From: Bacillota bacterium
GTDB lineage: Bacteria; Bacillota; Clostridia; Christensenellales; UMGS416
NCBI GenBank assembly: GCA_023421955.1
Contig: JAEZSE010000024.1
Coordinates: 1 to 64,000 of the forward strand
Direction: 5' to 3'
Length of the DNA stretch: 64,000 nt
A program made the translations under genes and the position numbers. Positions within the stretch are counted from its first letter, which is position 1, and every line of letters starts with the position of its first letter. The notes under the pieces are model-generated. The model had not been told where the DNA came from. It saw only the letters and a program-made list of their open reading frames with translations, and did no database searches. Shown one piece after another: positions 33,261-42,137 of this stretch.

Positions 33261-34805
33261 ATGGCGGAAGCTGTCGTAGAGATGAGGGGCATCTCCAAGT
33301 CCTTCCCTGGCGTGGTTGCCAACGACAATGTGAACATCACGATCAATCGTGGTGAGATTCATGCATTGTTGGGCGAAAACGGCGCGGGCAAGTCCACACT
33401 GATGAATATTCTGGCCGGGCTTTATCGCCCTGATGGCGGCGAGCTGCTGATTGACGGCAAGCCTGCGGAGCTCCATTCCCCGGCAGACGCCATACGATAT
33501 GGCATTGGCATGATCCACCAGCATTTCAAGCTGGTGGAGGCGTTCACCGTGGCCGAAAACGTTTCGTTGGGCGACGGCAGAACGCCTATGTTCATCAACC
33601 GCAAGCAGCTCAACGATCGAGTGCAGTCCGTTGCTGCCAAATATAGCATGGAGATTGATCCATCAGCCAGCATCTGGCAGCTTTCCGTAGGCGAGCAGCA
33701 GCGGGTCGAGATCCTGAAGGCGCTGTATCGCAACGCCCGTATCTTGATTCTGGACGAGCCCACGGCAGTTCTCACGCCGCAGGAGAGCTCGGGGCTTTTC
33801 GAGGCGCTCAAGGAAATGGCCCGGCTGGGCTGCGCTGTTGTGATCATCACCCACAAACTGGCTGAGGTATGCGATGTGGCCAACCGTGTGACGGTGTTGC
33901 GGCGGGGCAAGGTGTCAGGTCAGGCCATGGGGGAGGATATCAACTATGCGATGCTCACCACGATGATGGTGGGTGAAGACGTGAAGCTGGATGGCAGCAT
34001 TACGCCGGGTCAACCCGGAACCCCGGTGTTGGTGGCAAAAGACCTGTGCGTGAAAGGCGAGAAGGGCTTGCGGGCAGTCGATGAACTCAGCTTTGAGCTG
34101 CGTTCCGGCGAGATCCTGGGTGTGGCTGGCGTGGCAGGCAACGGGCAGAAGGAGCTTGCGGAGGCGCTGGCCGGAATCCGGCCCATTGAGAGCGGCCATG
34201 CGGAGTTGGATGGCAAGGATATTGGCTCTCTCGGAATCCGTGGCGTGATCAATGATGGCCTGTCCTTCGTTCCGGAGGATCGTCTCGGCACCGGATTGGT
34301 GGGCGGCATGGATATGGCCGATAACATCATCCTCAGGAGCTACTGGCAGCAGTCGGTTGGCAAAGGCGCTTTCCTCGATTATGGGGCGGTTAAGCCGCTC
34401 GTGGCCGAAGCCGTCAAGCAGTATGACATTGCTGTGGCCGATGTGGATGCGCCGGTGCGCCTGATGTCCGGCGGCAATCTGCAAAAGCTGCTGCTGGCCC
34501 GTGAAATCGCGTTGAAGCCCAAGGCAATCATTGCGGCTTATCCGGTGCGCGGTCTTGACATCAACGCCACCGAGATGATTTACAGCCTACTGGTACAGGA
34601 GAGGAATCGTGGCGCGGGAGTGCTGTTCATCTCCGAGGATCTGGATGCCTTGTTGAAATACAGTGATCGGATCATTGTGCTATATCGTGGCCGGATCATG
34701 GGCATCTTGCCCCGTGGCGAGGCAAAACTTGGCCGCATCGGCATGATGATGATGGGCACAACACCAGAGGAGGTGATGCGGGTTGAAGCGCTTTCTCACT
34801 TTTGA
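33261..34805 (+). CDS. nucleoside ABC importer, double ATPase subunit
   Basis: A 514-residue protein with two ABC cassettes, as in RbsA/NupO-type importers. First cassette: GENGAGKST (Walker A), LSVGEQQRVEI (signature), LILDEPTAVLTPQE (Walker B). Second cassette: GVAGNGQKE in place of a true Walker A, MSGGNLQKLLLAREI, and IIAAYPVRGLDI, where the usual Walker B DEP is changed to AYP. The second site is therefore probably non-hydrolytic, which is usual in this family although the sequence differs. GAGGG stands before the ATG. Confidence 0.92.
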   Translation: MAEAVVEMRGISKSFPGVVANDNVNITINRGEIHALLGENGAGKSTLMNILAGLYRPDGGELLIDGKPAELHSPADAIRYGIGMIHQHFKLVEAFTVAENVSLGDGRTPMFINRKQLNDRVQSVAAKYSMEIDPSASIWQLSVGEQQRVEILKALYRNARILILDEPTAVLTPQESSGLFEALKEMARLGCAVVIITHKLAEVCDVANRVTVLRRGKVSGQAMGEDINYAMLTTMMVGEDVKLDGSITPGQPGTPVLVAKDLCVKGEKGLRAVDELSFELRSGEILGVAGVAGNGQKELAEALAGIRPIESGHAELDGKDIGSLGIRGVINDGLSFVPEDRLGTGLVGGMDMADNIILRSYWQQSVGKGAFLDYGAVKPLVAEAVKQYDIAVADVDAPVRLMSGGNLQKLLLAREIALKPKAIIAAYPVRGLDINATEMIYSLLVQERNRGAGVLFISEDLDALLKYSDRIIVLYRGRIMGILPRGEAKLGRIGMMMMGTTPEEVMRVEALSHF

Positions 34806-35865
34806 AAAGCGGATGGCCGGTGCCTCCGGCAATGTGGTGCTGGTCCGCGTGATATCGGTGGCGATCGCTGTGTTGATTGCTGTAATTTTCCTGTTCAGCG
34901 TTGGAAAATCCCCGGAGGATGTTGGCAATATCCTTCATTCCATGTTCATCCAGACATTCTTTTCCGGTTATGGCCTGATGGATATCCTGGTGAAATCCAT
35001 CCCTCTGATCATCACATCCATCGGTATTTCGCTGGCATTCCGCATGAAGCTGTGGAACATCGGCGGCGAGGGCCAGATTGCCATGGGTGCCTTTGCGGCA
35101 GCCGGCGTGGCGATGCTGTTCCCCAACCTGCCTGGCATTCTTCTCATTCCGCTGATGGCCATTGCGTCCATGGTGATGGGTGCCATATGGGCTGGTGTGG
35201 CCGGGGCTCCCAAAGCCTATCTGGGCGTCAATGAAACGATCACTACGCTGATGCTCAACTATATCGGGCTTAAATGGCTGCAATACCTGATCACAGGGCC
35301 ATGGAGCGACCCGGTGACCCATTTTCCGATGCCCACACCCATCCCGAGGCAGGCTTGGATGCCCTTTGTTTCCGGTACTGACTTACACCTCGGGTTGTTG
35401 ATCGCCGTCACGGTGGTGGTGCTCTACTTCTTTGTGATGAACCGCAGCCGTTGGGGCTACGAAATCCGCGTGATCGGAGAAAGTGCCCGCGCAGCAGAAT
35501 ATGCAGGTATGGATGTGCGCCGCACAATGCTTACCGTGATGATGCTTTCCGGTGCGGTGGCCGGCTTGGCGGGCATGAGCGAGCTCACCGGCATATCCCA
35601 CCGCATTGAGATGGGCATTTCCGGTAATTATGGCTACACTGCGATCATTGTGGCGTGGCTGGCCCGCCTGAACCCATGGGGTGTGGTGGCGATGTCGGTG
35701 TTTATGTCGGCGTTGTTGGTGGGTGGCAAGTATGCGCAGACGGCAGGCATTTCCGATGCAATCTCGGTGATGATCCAGGGTGTGATCCTGTTCTGCGTGT
35801 TGGGTTTTGATATTCTGACGCAATACAAGATTCATTTTCATCTCGGGAAGGGGGCGAAGCAATGA
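34783..35865 (+). CDS. nucleoside ABC importer permease (first subunit)
   Basis: A 360-residue multi-helix protein of the BPD_transp_2 (RbsC/LivH-like) family, with about ten hydrophobic helices and the segments LAFRMKLWNIGGEGQIAMGAFAA, GAPKAYLGVNETITTLMLNYI and GYTAIIVAWLARLNPWG. It starts with TTG at 34783, preceded by AGGAGGTGATG, and overlaps the ATPase gene by 23 bases. It pairs with the next gene product to form the channel. Confidence 0.9.
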   Translation: MKRFLTFEKRMAGASGNVVLVRVISVAIAVLIAVIFLFSVGKSPEDVGNILHSMFIQTFFSGYGLMDILVKSIPLIITSIGISLAFRMKLWNIGGEGQIAMGAFAAAGVAMLFPNLPGILLIPLMAIASMVMGAIWAGVAGAPKAYLGVNETITTLMLNYIGLKWLQYLITGPWSDPVTHFPMPTPIPRQAWMPFVSGTDLHLGLLIAVTVVVLYFFVMNRSRWGYEIRVIGESARAAEYAGMDVRRTMLTVMMLSGAVAGLAGMSELTGISHRIEMGISGNYGYTAIIVAWLARLNPWGVVAMSVFMSALLVGGKYAQTAGISDAISVMIQGVILFCVLGFDILTQYKIHFHLGKGAKQ

Positions 35866-36797
35866 ATGTGGGCCAGATGATCCTGAGCATGCTGGCTGCC
35901 ACGGTGGCTGCCGGCACGGTGTTGTTACTCGCTTCCTTGGGTGAGATCATCTCGGAAAAGGGTGGCATCCTCAACCTTGGTGTGGAAGGCATGATCATGG
36001 TGGGTGCTATTTCCGGCTTCATGGCTGCGCAGGCCTCCGGCAACTTGATTGTCGCGGTGCTCGTGGGGATGATTGCCGGTGGTCTGCTTGCGTTGATCCA
36101 TGCGTTCCTGACCGTTTCCCTGCGTGCCAACCAGGTTGTGAGCGGTTTGGCTCTCACGATCTTCGGCTCAGGCATGGCTTCCTTCCTCGGCAAAACTTAC
36201 GTGGGCGTGCAGGCAGTTGTGCGGTTTCAAGCTATTCCGATTCCAGGCCTCAGCGCGATCCCGTTTATTGGCCCGGTTCTCTTTAACCAGAACATTCTGG
36301 TGTATGCCAGCTATTTGCTGGTGCCGGCGTTGTGGTTTGTGCTGAACAAGACCCACCTGGGCCTAAAGATCCGCAGCGCTGGTGAAAACCCCGCCGCAAC
36401 CGACGCAGCCGGCATCAATGTGTTTGCCGTGCGCTATGGCTGCACGATTGCCGGCGGCATGTTCTCGGGGTTGGCCGGCGTGTTTCTTGCGTTGGCCTAC
36501 AACAGCCAGTGGATGGAAAACATCTCCGCCGGCCGTGGCTGGATCGCGGTTGCACTGGTCATCTTCGCAATGTGGAACCCCTGGAAGGCATTAATCGGCT
36601 CCTACCTGTTCGGCCTGGTCGGCATCCTTGGCCTGCGCCTGCAGGCGGTTGGTGTGACGGTCCCCGATGCGTTCTTCTCCATGCTACCCTATATCCTCAC
36701 AATCGTGGTGCTGATCTTTGTGACAGGCCGCCTGAAAGGCCGGGGCGATGGTGCGCCAGCGGCGCTGTCGGTGGCCTATGACCGCGAGGCGAGATAA
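35862..36797 (+). CDS. nucleoside ABC importer permease (second subunit)
   Basis: A 311-residue permease of the same family, with EIISEKGGILNLGVEGMIMVGA, RANQVVSGLALTIFGSG and a helix-rich remainder. The ATG overlaps the previous stop in an ATGA arrangement, so translation is coupled. The set of BMP protein, double ATPase and two permeases with xpt forms a purine salvage unit. Confidence 0.92.
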   Translation: MNVGQMILSMLAATVAAGTVLLLASLGEIISEKGGILNLGVEGMIMVGAISGFMAAQASGNLIVAVLVGMIAGGLLALIHAFLTVSLRANQVVSGLALTIFGSGMASFLGKTYVGVQAVVRFQAIPIPGLSAIPFIGPVLFNQNILVYASYLLVPALWFVLNKTHLGLKIRSAGENPAATDAAGINVFAVRYGCTIAGGMFSGLAGVFLALAYNSQWMENISAGRGWIAVALVIFAMWNPWKALIGSYLFGLVGILGLRLQAVGVTVPDAFFSMLPYILTIVVLIFVTGRLKGRGDGAPAALSVAYDREAR

Positions 36798-36833
36798 ATA
36801 CCAGATAGATATCAATAAGGACAAAAATAAACG

Positions 36834-36863
36834 AAAACAGGCCGGAAACGACCTGTTTTTCTA
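36834..36863. terminator. terminator after the importer genes
   Basis: AAAACAGG pairs with CCTGTTTT around ten bases, with a T run after it. It also serves the convergent TIM-barrel gene. Confidence 0.75.
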
Positions 36864-37637
36864 TTCAACCATCAGTTTACGAAGCCTTTGATATGCCAGG
36901 GTCAGGAATCCTTCAGCCGAGAGTTCCTTGTAGATCTGGCTTTTCTCGTGCTTCGTGTTGAAATCGACTTCCAGCGTAAGATATTCCAGCTTTCGGCAAG
37001 TGGCCAGCTTTGCCTTTACGCCAGCCCAATCCACAGTGCCATCGAATGGCAGCAGATGGGTATCATGATCTCCGAAGTTGTCATCCAAATGCACTGCAAA
37101 TAGTCTGTCGCCGTATCTGCTCAGGCAATCAATGCCCTCGCGGGAGAAATTCTCATGGCCGCTGTCATAACAAAACCCCAGATACTCTGATTTGATGTGG
37201 TCGAACACATAGTCAAGGTGCCTCAAGTGGATCCAGTTCTCAAATGCAAGGTGCACCTTTGCTTTCTCGGCATGCTCGACAAGCCTGTTGATCCTCTTGA
37301 TGCCGGTGTCGGTAATCTCCACATCGTCTTTGGCGCCGTTGATGTGAACCACAACCGTAGGAATCGCGTGCTGGTGGCAATCTTCCACACAAGAAATCAG
37401 AGCCTTCAGATATTCATCTCCAGCAGGTTGGTCAAGCCACAAATCATTGGTGAGGGGGAATTGAGCGTGGACATTGTCAATCTCCAGACCAATCCTTCTG
37501 GCGGCATCGGGCTGTAGGTGCTTATCCGCGTCCCCCCACCAGAGCGATACAGCTTCAAAGCCGGATGCCTTGATCAGGCGGAGCCGTTCCTCAATAGGCA
37601 TCGGATAACTGAACCAGGAAAAGATACCGGTCTTCAT
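36861..37637 (-). CDS. sugar phosphate isomerase/epimerase-like TIM-barrel protein
   Basis: A 258-residue protein of the xylose-isomerase-like fold: FEAVSLWWGD, IDNVHAQFP, VVVHINGAK, LAFENWIH (metal-ligand Glu), GFCYDSGHENF (ligand Asp and His), FAVHLDDNFGDHDTHLLPFDGTVDW and LTLEVDF (ligand Glu). The metal site looks complete. The substrate cannot be told. GGGGAG stands five bases before the ATG at 37637; an ATG three bases upstream is equally in frame. It is monocistronic with its own promoter. Confidence 0.8.
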   Translation of the reverse strand: MKTGIFSWFSYPMPIEERLRLIKASGFEAVSLWWGDADKHLQPDAARRIGLEIDNVHAQFPLTNDLWLDQPAGDEYLKALISCVEDCHQHAIPTVVVHINGAKDDVEITDTGIKRINRLVEHAEKAKVHLAFENWIHLRHLDYVFDHIKSEYLGFCYDSGHENFSREGIDCLSRYGDRLFAVHLDDNFGDHDTHLLPFDGTVDWAGVKAKLATCRKLEYLTLEVDFNTKHEKSQIYKELSAEGFLTLAYQRLRKLMVE

Positions 37638-37662
37638 CATTTCTCCCCTCAATTTTCCCATT

Positions 37663-37691
37663 AGTATATATGAACCTATTGCTAATGGCAA
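37663..37691 (-). promoter_or_regulatory. promoter of the 36861-37637 gene
   Basis: On the minus strand TTGCCA (37686-37691), a 17-base spacer and TATACT (37663-37668). Confidence 0.65.
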
Positions 37692-37700
37692 TGAGAGCCC

Positions 37701-38369
37701 TCATTCCATGATCAGTTTTTTGAAAATCCCCACCATCCTGTCATCTTGTTGAAACAGCCGCTCCGGGTGGAACTGTACTGCCCAAAGCTTTCTGCCGTCG
37801 GTGGCTTCCATCGCCTCGATGATGCCATCTGCTGCCATGGCGGAAACCATGAAGCGGGGAGGCAATGCCTTCACGGCCTGATGGTGGGTGCTGTTCACCT
37901 CCACCTGTTCTGGCAGGAATTTGGAAAGGAAAGAACCCTCGCGTACGATGATACTGTGCCGCTCGCCAAACCGGTGTGTGATGCCGGTTTGTGCCTCAAT
38001 ATCTTGCCATAATGTGCCGCCAAGCGCCGCGGCCATCACCTGAATGCCCCTACAGATGCCTAAAACCGGCTTGCCCTGATGAATAAAAGCATTCAGGCAG
38101 GCAATTTCCAAACAATCGCGGGCCTGATCCACACTCTTTGAATACAAATTCTCCTCACCGAACAAGGAAGCATCCACGTCGTCCCCGCCGGAAAGCAGCA
38201 GACCGTCCAGTTTTTCCGCCAGGATTTCAGCTTCCTCCTGCCCGTCAAAGAGCATCACCGGCACAGCGCCGGCAGCCCGCACGGCCTCCATGTAAAAGCT
38301 GTAAAGGCGACCCAGGCGGTCGCCGTCTCTGGTGTCGGGGTTCATTGTGATGCCGATTAATGGTTTCAT
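37701..38369 (-). CDS. gamma-glutamyl-gamma-aminobutyrate-hydrolase-like class I amidotransferase (peptidase C26)
   Basis: A 222-residue protein: KPLIGITMNPD at the N-terminus, GLLLSGGDDVDASLFGEE, the nucleophile elbow GICRGIQVM (catalytic Cys), STHHQAVK, and AVQFHPE with the triad His and Glu. These are the marks of PuuD-like C26 hydrolases, which split gamma-glutamyl amides. The ATG at 38369 has only GGGTGA upstream; MGEA four codons earlier is an alternative. It has its own promoter, separate from the M42 operon. Confidence 0.85.
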   Translation of the reverse strand: MKPLIGITMNPDTRDGDRLGRLYSFYMEAVRAAGAVPVMLFDGQEEAEILAEKLDGLLLSGGDDVDASLFGEENLYSKSVDQARDCLEIACLNAFIHQGKPVLGICRGIQVMAAALGGTLWQDIEAQTGITHRFGERHSIIVREGSFLSKFLPEQVEVNSTHHQAVKALPPRFMVSAMAADGIIEAMEATDGRKLWAVQFHPERLFQQDDRMVGIFKKLIME

Positions 38370-38397
38370 TGCTTCACCCATCCAATAATCTGCTTCT

Positions 38398-38426
38398 ATA
38401 ATATGATAAAGGTGGGGGAGGGGCAA
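38398..38426 (-). promoter_or_regulatory. promoter of the C26 hydrolase gene
   Basis: On the minus strand TTGCCC (38421-38426), a 17-base spacer and TATTAT (38398-38403). Confidence 0.55.
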
Positions 38427-38430
38427 TATG

Positions 38431-38453
38431 AAAAAGGGGGCGCACTCGCCCCC
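38431..38453 (-). terminator. terminator of the M42-RidA operon
   Basis: Read on the minus strand, GGGGGC-GAGT-GCGCCCCC is followed by TTTTT. Confidence 0.75.
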
Positions 38454-38479
38454 CAACTGTATCATTCCATGATAGCGTA

Positions 38480-38866
38480 TTATTTCCCCAAATAAGCTAT
38501 CATCTCAATCTCCACCAGCGCATCCTTTGGCAGCCTTGCCACCTGCACAGTGGAGCGGGCGGGGAAGTCGCCGGTAAACTGGGCCGCATACACCTCGTTG
38601 ACGGTGGCAAAGTCATTCATATCTTTCAGAAACACTGTGGCCTTCACAACAGCATCCATACCCACGCCTGCGGCTTGGAGCACCGCTTCCAGGTTATGAA
38701 AAACGCGCGCTGCCTGCTCCTTCACGCCGCCTTGCACCAAAAGCCCGGTGGCCGGATCCAGCGGCGTCTGACCGGACAGAAATAGAAAGTCACCGGCGCG
38801 CACTGCCTGGCTGTAGGGGCCGATTGCTTTAGGAGCTCTGTCGGTATGAATAATGGTTTTGCGCAT
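38480..38866 (-). CDS. RidA-family (YjgF/UK114) deaminase
   Basis: A 128-residue protein of normal RidA length: APKAIGPYSQAVRAGDFLFLSGQTPLDP, NLEAVLQAAGVGMDAVVKATVFLKDMNDF, and the substrate Arg in FPARSTVQVARLP near residue 105. RidA hydrolyses reactive enamine/imine products of PLP enzymes. GGAGG precedes the ATG at 38866. It begins two bases after the stop of the last M42 gene, so it belongs to that operon. This suggests that peptide-derived amino acids such as Ser or Thr are then deaminated. Confidence 0.92.
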   Translation of the reverse strand: MRKTIIHTDRAPKAIGPYSQAVRAGDFLFLSGQTPLDPATGLLVQGGVKEQAARVFHNLEAVLQAAGVGMDAVVKATVFLKDMNDFATVNEVYAAQFTGDFPARSTVQVARLPKDALVEIEMIAYLGK

Positions 38867-38868
38867 GA

Positions 38869-39867
38869 TCACGCCTCCATCTCCAGGGCTGCCACGAGGA
38901 GCTCCACGCAAGCCTCAAAGTCTTCTTTATCCATCGTCTCCTGCTGCGAATGGGTGTAGCGGGTGGGGATGGATAGAACGCCGGAGGGTACGCCCTCACG
39001 GCTGGACTGGATGGCCCCCGCGTCTGTTCCGCCTAGTGTCAGCACTTCCAGCTGATATGGGATGGAGCGGGCTTTGGCAGCGTCTTCCAGCCACCTGCGC
39101 ACACGGGGGTGGCATATCACCGAGGTATCGCGCACCTTGATGGCCGGGCCTTTGCCCATTTCCACCGAGCAGATGCGTTTCGCCTCCGGCGTGTCGGGGC
39201 AGGGCGTGACGTCAAAAGCCAGGCCCAGTTCCGGCGCAATGGTGTAGGCGGCTGTGTGAGCACCCCGGCACCCCACCTCTTCCTGGGAGGTAAACACCGC
39301 ATAAATATCATAAGGTGAATTCTTCACACGTTTCAGCGCCTCGATGACGACAGCGCAGCCGGTTCGATCATCGAGCGCACCGCAAGAAAAGTTTCTCTTG
39401 TTTTCGGTCGGGATGGAACAAAACACCGCCATGTCGCCGATCTGCACCTGTGCCTCGGCTTCTTCGCGGTTGCGTGCGCCGATGTCGATGAACAGGTTCT
39501 CTTGTTTCAGCTTGTCATAGCCCTCGGTTTTGGTCTCGAAGCCTACCACACCGGTAGTTCCGTTTTCAAAGCGCACCGGGATCATCAAAACCCAGGCAGG
39601 CATCACGCCGCCCACTGCCGACACACGCAGGAAACCCTTTTCATCAATGTGCGTTACCATAAAGCTGATCTGGTCCATATGGGCGGCCAGCATCACCCGA
39701 CGGCCGCCGCCCCTTTTGAGCGCAATCAGGTTGCCCATCGCGTCTCGGCTGATTTCATCCACATGGGGCTTAATCATCTTTTCTATGGTGTCTGCCACCG
39801 CCTGTTCGCGGCCCGACGGGCCATAGATGGGCAGCAGTTCTCTCAATGTTTCCATTGCCTGGCTCAT
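38869..39867 (-). CDS. M42-family aminopeptidase (third of three tandem)
   Basis: A 332-residue TET-type aminopeptidase. The metal and catalytic residues are in place: AAHMDQISF (His), ALDDRTGC (bridging Asp), TSQEEVGCRG (catalytic Glu pair), AFDVTPC (Asp) and RYTHSQQE (His). The GGTDAGAI loop is also present. M42 enzymes form hollow dodecamers that trim short peptides in the cytoplasm. GAGGAGG stands before the ATG, which overlaps the upstream M42 stop by four bases. Confidence 0.92.
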   Translation of the reverse strand: MSQAMETLRELLPIYGPSGREQAVADTIEKMIKPHVDEISRDAMGNLIALKRGGGRRVMLAAHMDQISFMVTHIDEKGFLRVSAVGGVMPAWVLMIPVRFENGTTGVVGFETKTEGYDKLKQENLFIDIGARNREEAEAQVQIGDMAVFCSIPTENKRNFSCGALDDRTGCAVVIEALKRVKNSPYDIYAVFTSQEEVGCRGAHTAAYTIAPELGLAFDVTPCPDTPEAKRICSVEMGKGPAIKVRDTSVICHPRVRRWLEDAAKARSIPYQLEVLTLGGTDAGAIQSSREGVPSGVLSIPTRYTHSQQETMDKEDFEACVELLVAALEMEA

Positions 39868-40898
39868 TGCTGTACCTCCTCAATGTGCTGCTGTATCACG
39901 CCCAAAAATGCCCTGAGCAACTTTAGGGCGTTGTCATAATCGTCAAGGCTCATCACGCTCACCGGTGAGTGGATGTAGCGGCAGGGCACGTTAATGTTTA
40001 CCACCGGCACGCCGCCTCTTGCCGGTTGGATACGGCCTGCGTCGGTGCCGCCAAATGCCCCGGCTCTGTGCTGCCATGGGATGCCAAGCCCTCTGGCTGT
40101 GGCCAACAGACGTTCCCGCAGGCGGCGGTCAGAGATGGCGGACTTGTCCATGATCGTGACCGCCGGACCCTTGCCCACCACGGTCACCCGTAGGTGATCG
40201 GGTACTCCGTGCATGTCAGCGCATGTGGTACCTTCCAGTACGATGGCCGCGTCCGGCTTCAGCGCATAGGCCGCAGCCGTTGACCCCATGCCGCCGATCT
40301 CCTCCATCACGGAAAACACAGCAGTCACTGTGGCGTCGTATTGACCTTCCAAAGCCTGCAGCAGCAACGAGCAGCCGGCGCGGTCATCCAGCGCCTTGGA
40401 CTTGACAAATCGCTCTCCAAACTCGACAAAACCGCTGTCAAACACAGCCCAATCACCTGTCTGAACAAGCTTCAGCGCTTCTTCCTTACTGGAAGCACCG
40501 ATGTCAATGGCCATGTCTTCCAGCTTCACAGCCGTTTTGATATCATCGGGCTTTAGCAGGTGAATCGGTTTGCTGCCGATCACGCCAGGTACGGCATTTC
40601 TGCCGATCTTCACCCGTTGGGAAAGCAGGATCCGGGGGTCCATCCCGCCTGTTATGGCAAACTTCAATAGGCCGCCGTCCTCCACCTTTGTGATCAGGAA
40701 GCCCACCTCGTCCATGTGGGCGCACACCATCACGTTGCGGGGTTGTTGGGCCTTGCCGCGCTTCACAGCGATCACGTTGCCGAGCCGGTCCACATGGGTT
40801 TCAGCGCCAGTCTTCCTGGCGGCCTCCAGGATGTATTCCCGAACACGGTCCTCCACACCGGAGGGGCCGGGCAGGGCAGTCAGTGCTTTCAGATGCAT
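39864..40898 (-). CDS. M42-family aminopeptidase (second of three tandem)
   Basis: A 344-residue paralogue with CAHMDEVGF, ALDDRAGC, SVMEEIGGMG, IVLEGTTCADM (Glu in the fourth metal position, as in glutamyl aminopeptidase-like M42 members) and RYIHSPVS. That substitution points to a different specificity from the neighbour. The ATG at 40898 lies seven bases after GGGAGG; the gene overlaps the end of the upstream M42 gene by 10 bases. Confidence 0.92.
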   Translation of the reverse strand: MHLKALTALPGPSGVEDRVREYILEAARKTGAETHVDRLGNVIAVKRGKAQQPRNVMVCAHMDEVGFLITKVEDGGLLKFAITGGMDPRILLSQRVKIGRNAVPGVIGSKPIHLLKPDDIKTAVKLEDMAIDIGASSKEEALKLVQTGDWAVFDSGFVEFGERFVKSKALDDRAGCSLLLQALEGQYDATVTAVFSVMEEIGGMGSTAAAYALKPDAAIVLEGTTCADMHGVPDHLRVTVVGKGPAVTIMDKSAISDRRLRERLLATARGLGIPWQHRAGAFGGTDAGRIQPARGGVPVVNINVPCRYIHSPVSVMSLDDYDNALKLLRAFLGVIQQHIEEVQQ

Positions 40899-41935
40899 GG
40901 CCATGCCTCCCAATTGTCCGTCACTTCCATGAGGAACGCTGCCAACAGCTTGCCGGACTTGGCAATGAGGTCGGTGCGCAGCGTTTCCACCGTGGTGTGC
41001 ATGTAGCGAAGCGGCAATTGCAGCAGCGCGACCGGCACACCGGTGCGGCTCACCTGCACTTCGTCAGCGTCTGTGGAGGTGGCTTCGTTCATCACATCGT
41101 AGGCAATTTCAATCCCAAGCTTTTTGGCTGTCTGTTCCAGCTTCATCCGCAGCCTGCGATCCAGCACTGGCCCGATGCCCAGGTTCACGAGATTGAAGGG
41201 CACCATCCTTGGGTCGTCTGTGCTGTTGATCACGGCGTGGCACACGTCGATGATCACGGCCAGGTCGGGCTTGACCGCAAAGGCACCGGTCATCGCCCCA
41301 TAGCTGCCCACTTCCTCCCGGGTGGTAGCGGTAAACACAACATCGGCGCTTAAGGCCTTTTTCTTCAGATTTTTCATTGTCTCCAGCATCAACGCGATGC
41401 CGGCGCGGTCATCCAGTGCCCGCCCGGCCACAACGCCGCCAGCCAGCTCAACGAGCGGCGCCCGCAAAGAAATGATATCTCCCACAGAGATGAACCGGGC
41501 AGCCATTTCCTTCGGCATCCCCACATCGATGAAAAGTTCGTCAACCTTCAGCACTTTTTTACGGTCTTCCTCACTCAACACGTGAGGGGGCTTGGCGCCG
41601 ATCACGCCGAAATAGTCACCTTCGCGGCCATGCACGGTCACTTCCAGGCCTGGCAGCACTCTTGGGTCGAAACCGCCCAAAGTGGCAAACCCTAAAAAGC
41701 CGTCATCCTCCACAGACATGACCATCAAGCCCAAGCCGTCGGTATGGGCAGCTACCATCACCTTGGGGCTGCCGCCGCCCATGCGTGCAAACGTGTTGTA
41801 AAACGGATCCTGCCACACGTCGCCGGTGTATTTTCCGAACCACTGAGCCACCAGGTCGGCAGCCGGCTTCTCAAACCCCGGAAGCCCGGGGATTGTGGTG
41901 GATTCCTTCAGAAAATGGATGATTTGGTCGGGCAT
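40889..41935 (-). CDS. M42-family aminopeptidase (first of three tandem)
   Basis: A 348-residue paralogue, the most divergent of the three: AAHTDGLGL, ALDDRAGI, TTREEVGSYG, IIDVCHAVI and RYMHTTVE. STDADEVQ replaces the usual GGTDA loop. All metal ligands remain. GGAGG precedes the ATG and a clear promoter lies upstream, so this is the first gene of the four-gene M42-M42-M42-RidA operon. Confidence 0.9.
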   Translation of the reverse strand: MPDQIIHFLKESTTIPGLPGFEKPAADLVAQWFGKYTGDVWQDPFYNTFARMGGGSPKVMVAAHTDGLGLMVMSVEDDGFLGFATLGGFDPRVLPGLEVTVHGREGDYFGVIGAKPPHVLSEEDRKKVLKVDELFIDVGMPKEMAARFISVGDIISLRAPLVELAGGVVAGRALDDRAGIALMLETMKNLKKKALSADVVFTATTREEVGSYGAMTGAFAVKPDLAVIIDVCHAVINSTDDPRMVPFNLVNLGIGPVLDRRLRMKLEQTAKKLGIEIAYDVMNEATSTDADEVQVSRTGVPVALLQLPLRYMHTTVETLRTDLIAKSGKLLAAFLMEVTDNWEAWPCI

Positions 41936-41970
41936 TCCACGCCTCCATTTGTAGATCTATTACCTGGGGA

Positions 41971-41999
41971 ATTATACCATTGATCATGCATATTACCAA
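41971..41999 (-). promoter_or_regulatory. promoter of the M42-RidA operon
   Basis: On the minus strand TTGGTA (41994-41999), a 17-base spacer and TATAAT (41971-41976), with TGG before the -10. Confidence 0.75.
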
Positions 42000-42067
42000 T
42001 AGTATGGATCTGCTCTGAATTTCAAATCATGGTTTTTTTCGGCCAATTCACAGATCTGAAGATTTGT

Positions 42068-42087
42068 GATGCCCCAAGCTGGGCATC
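42068..42087. repeat. inverted repeat upstream of the first GGDEF gene
   Basis: GATGCCC and GGGCATC are perfect seven-base arms around CAAGCT, 51 bases before the start. It could be an operator or a 5' hairpin. Confidence 0.4.
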
Positions 42088-42137
42088 TAGACATCGATCA
42101 TAGAGATTGTAGAATTCCAATCAGGAGCACCCCATTC

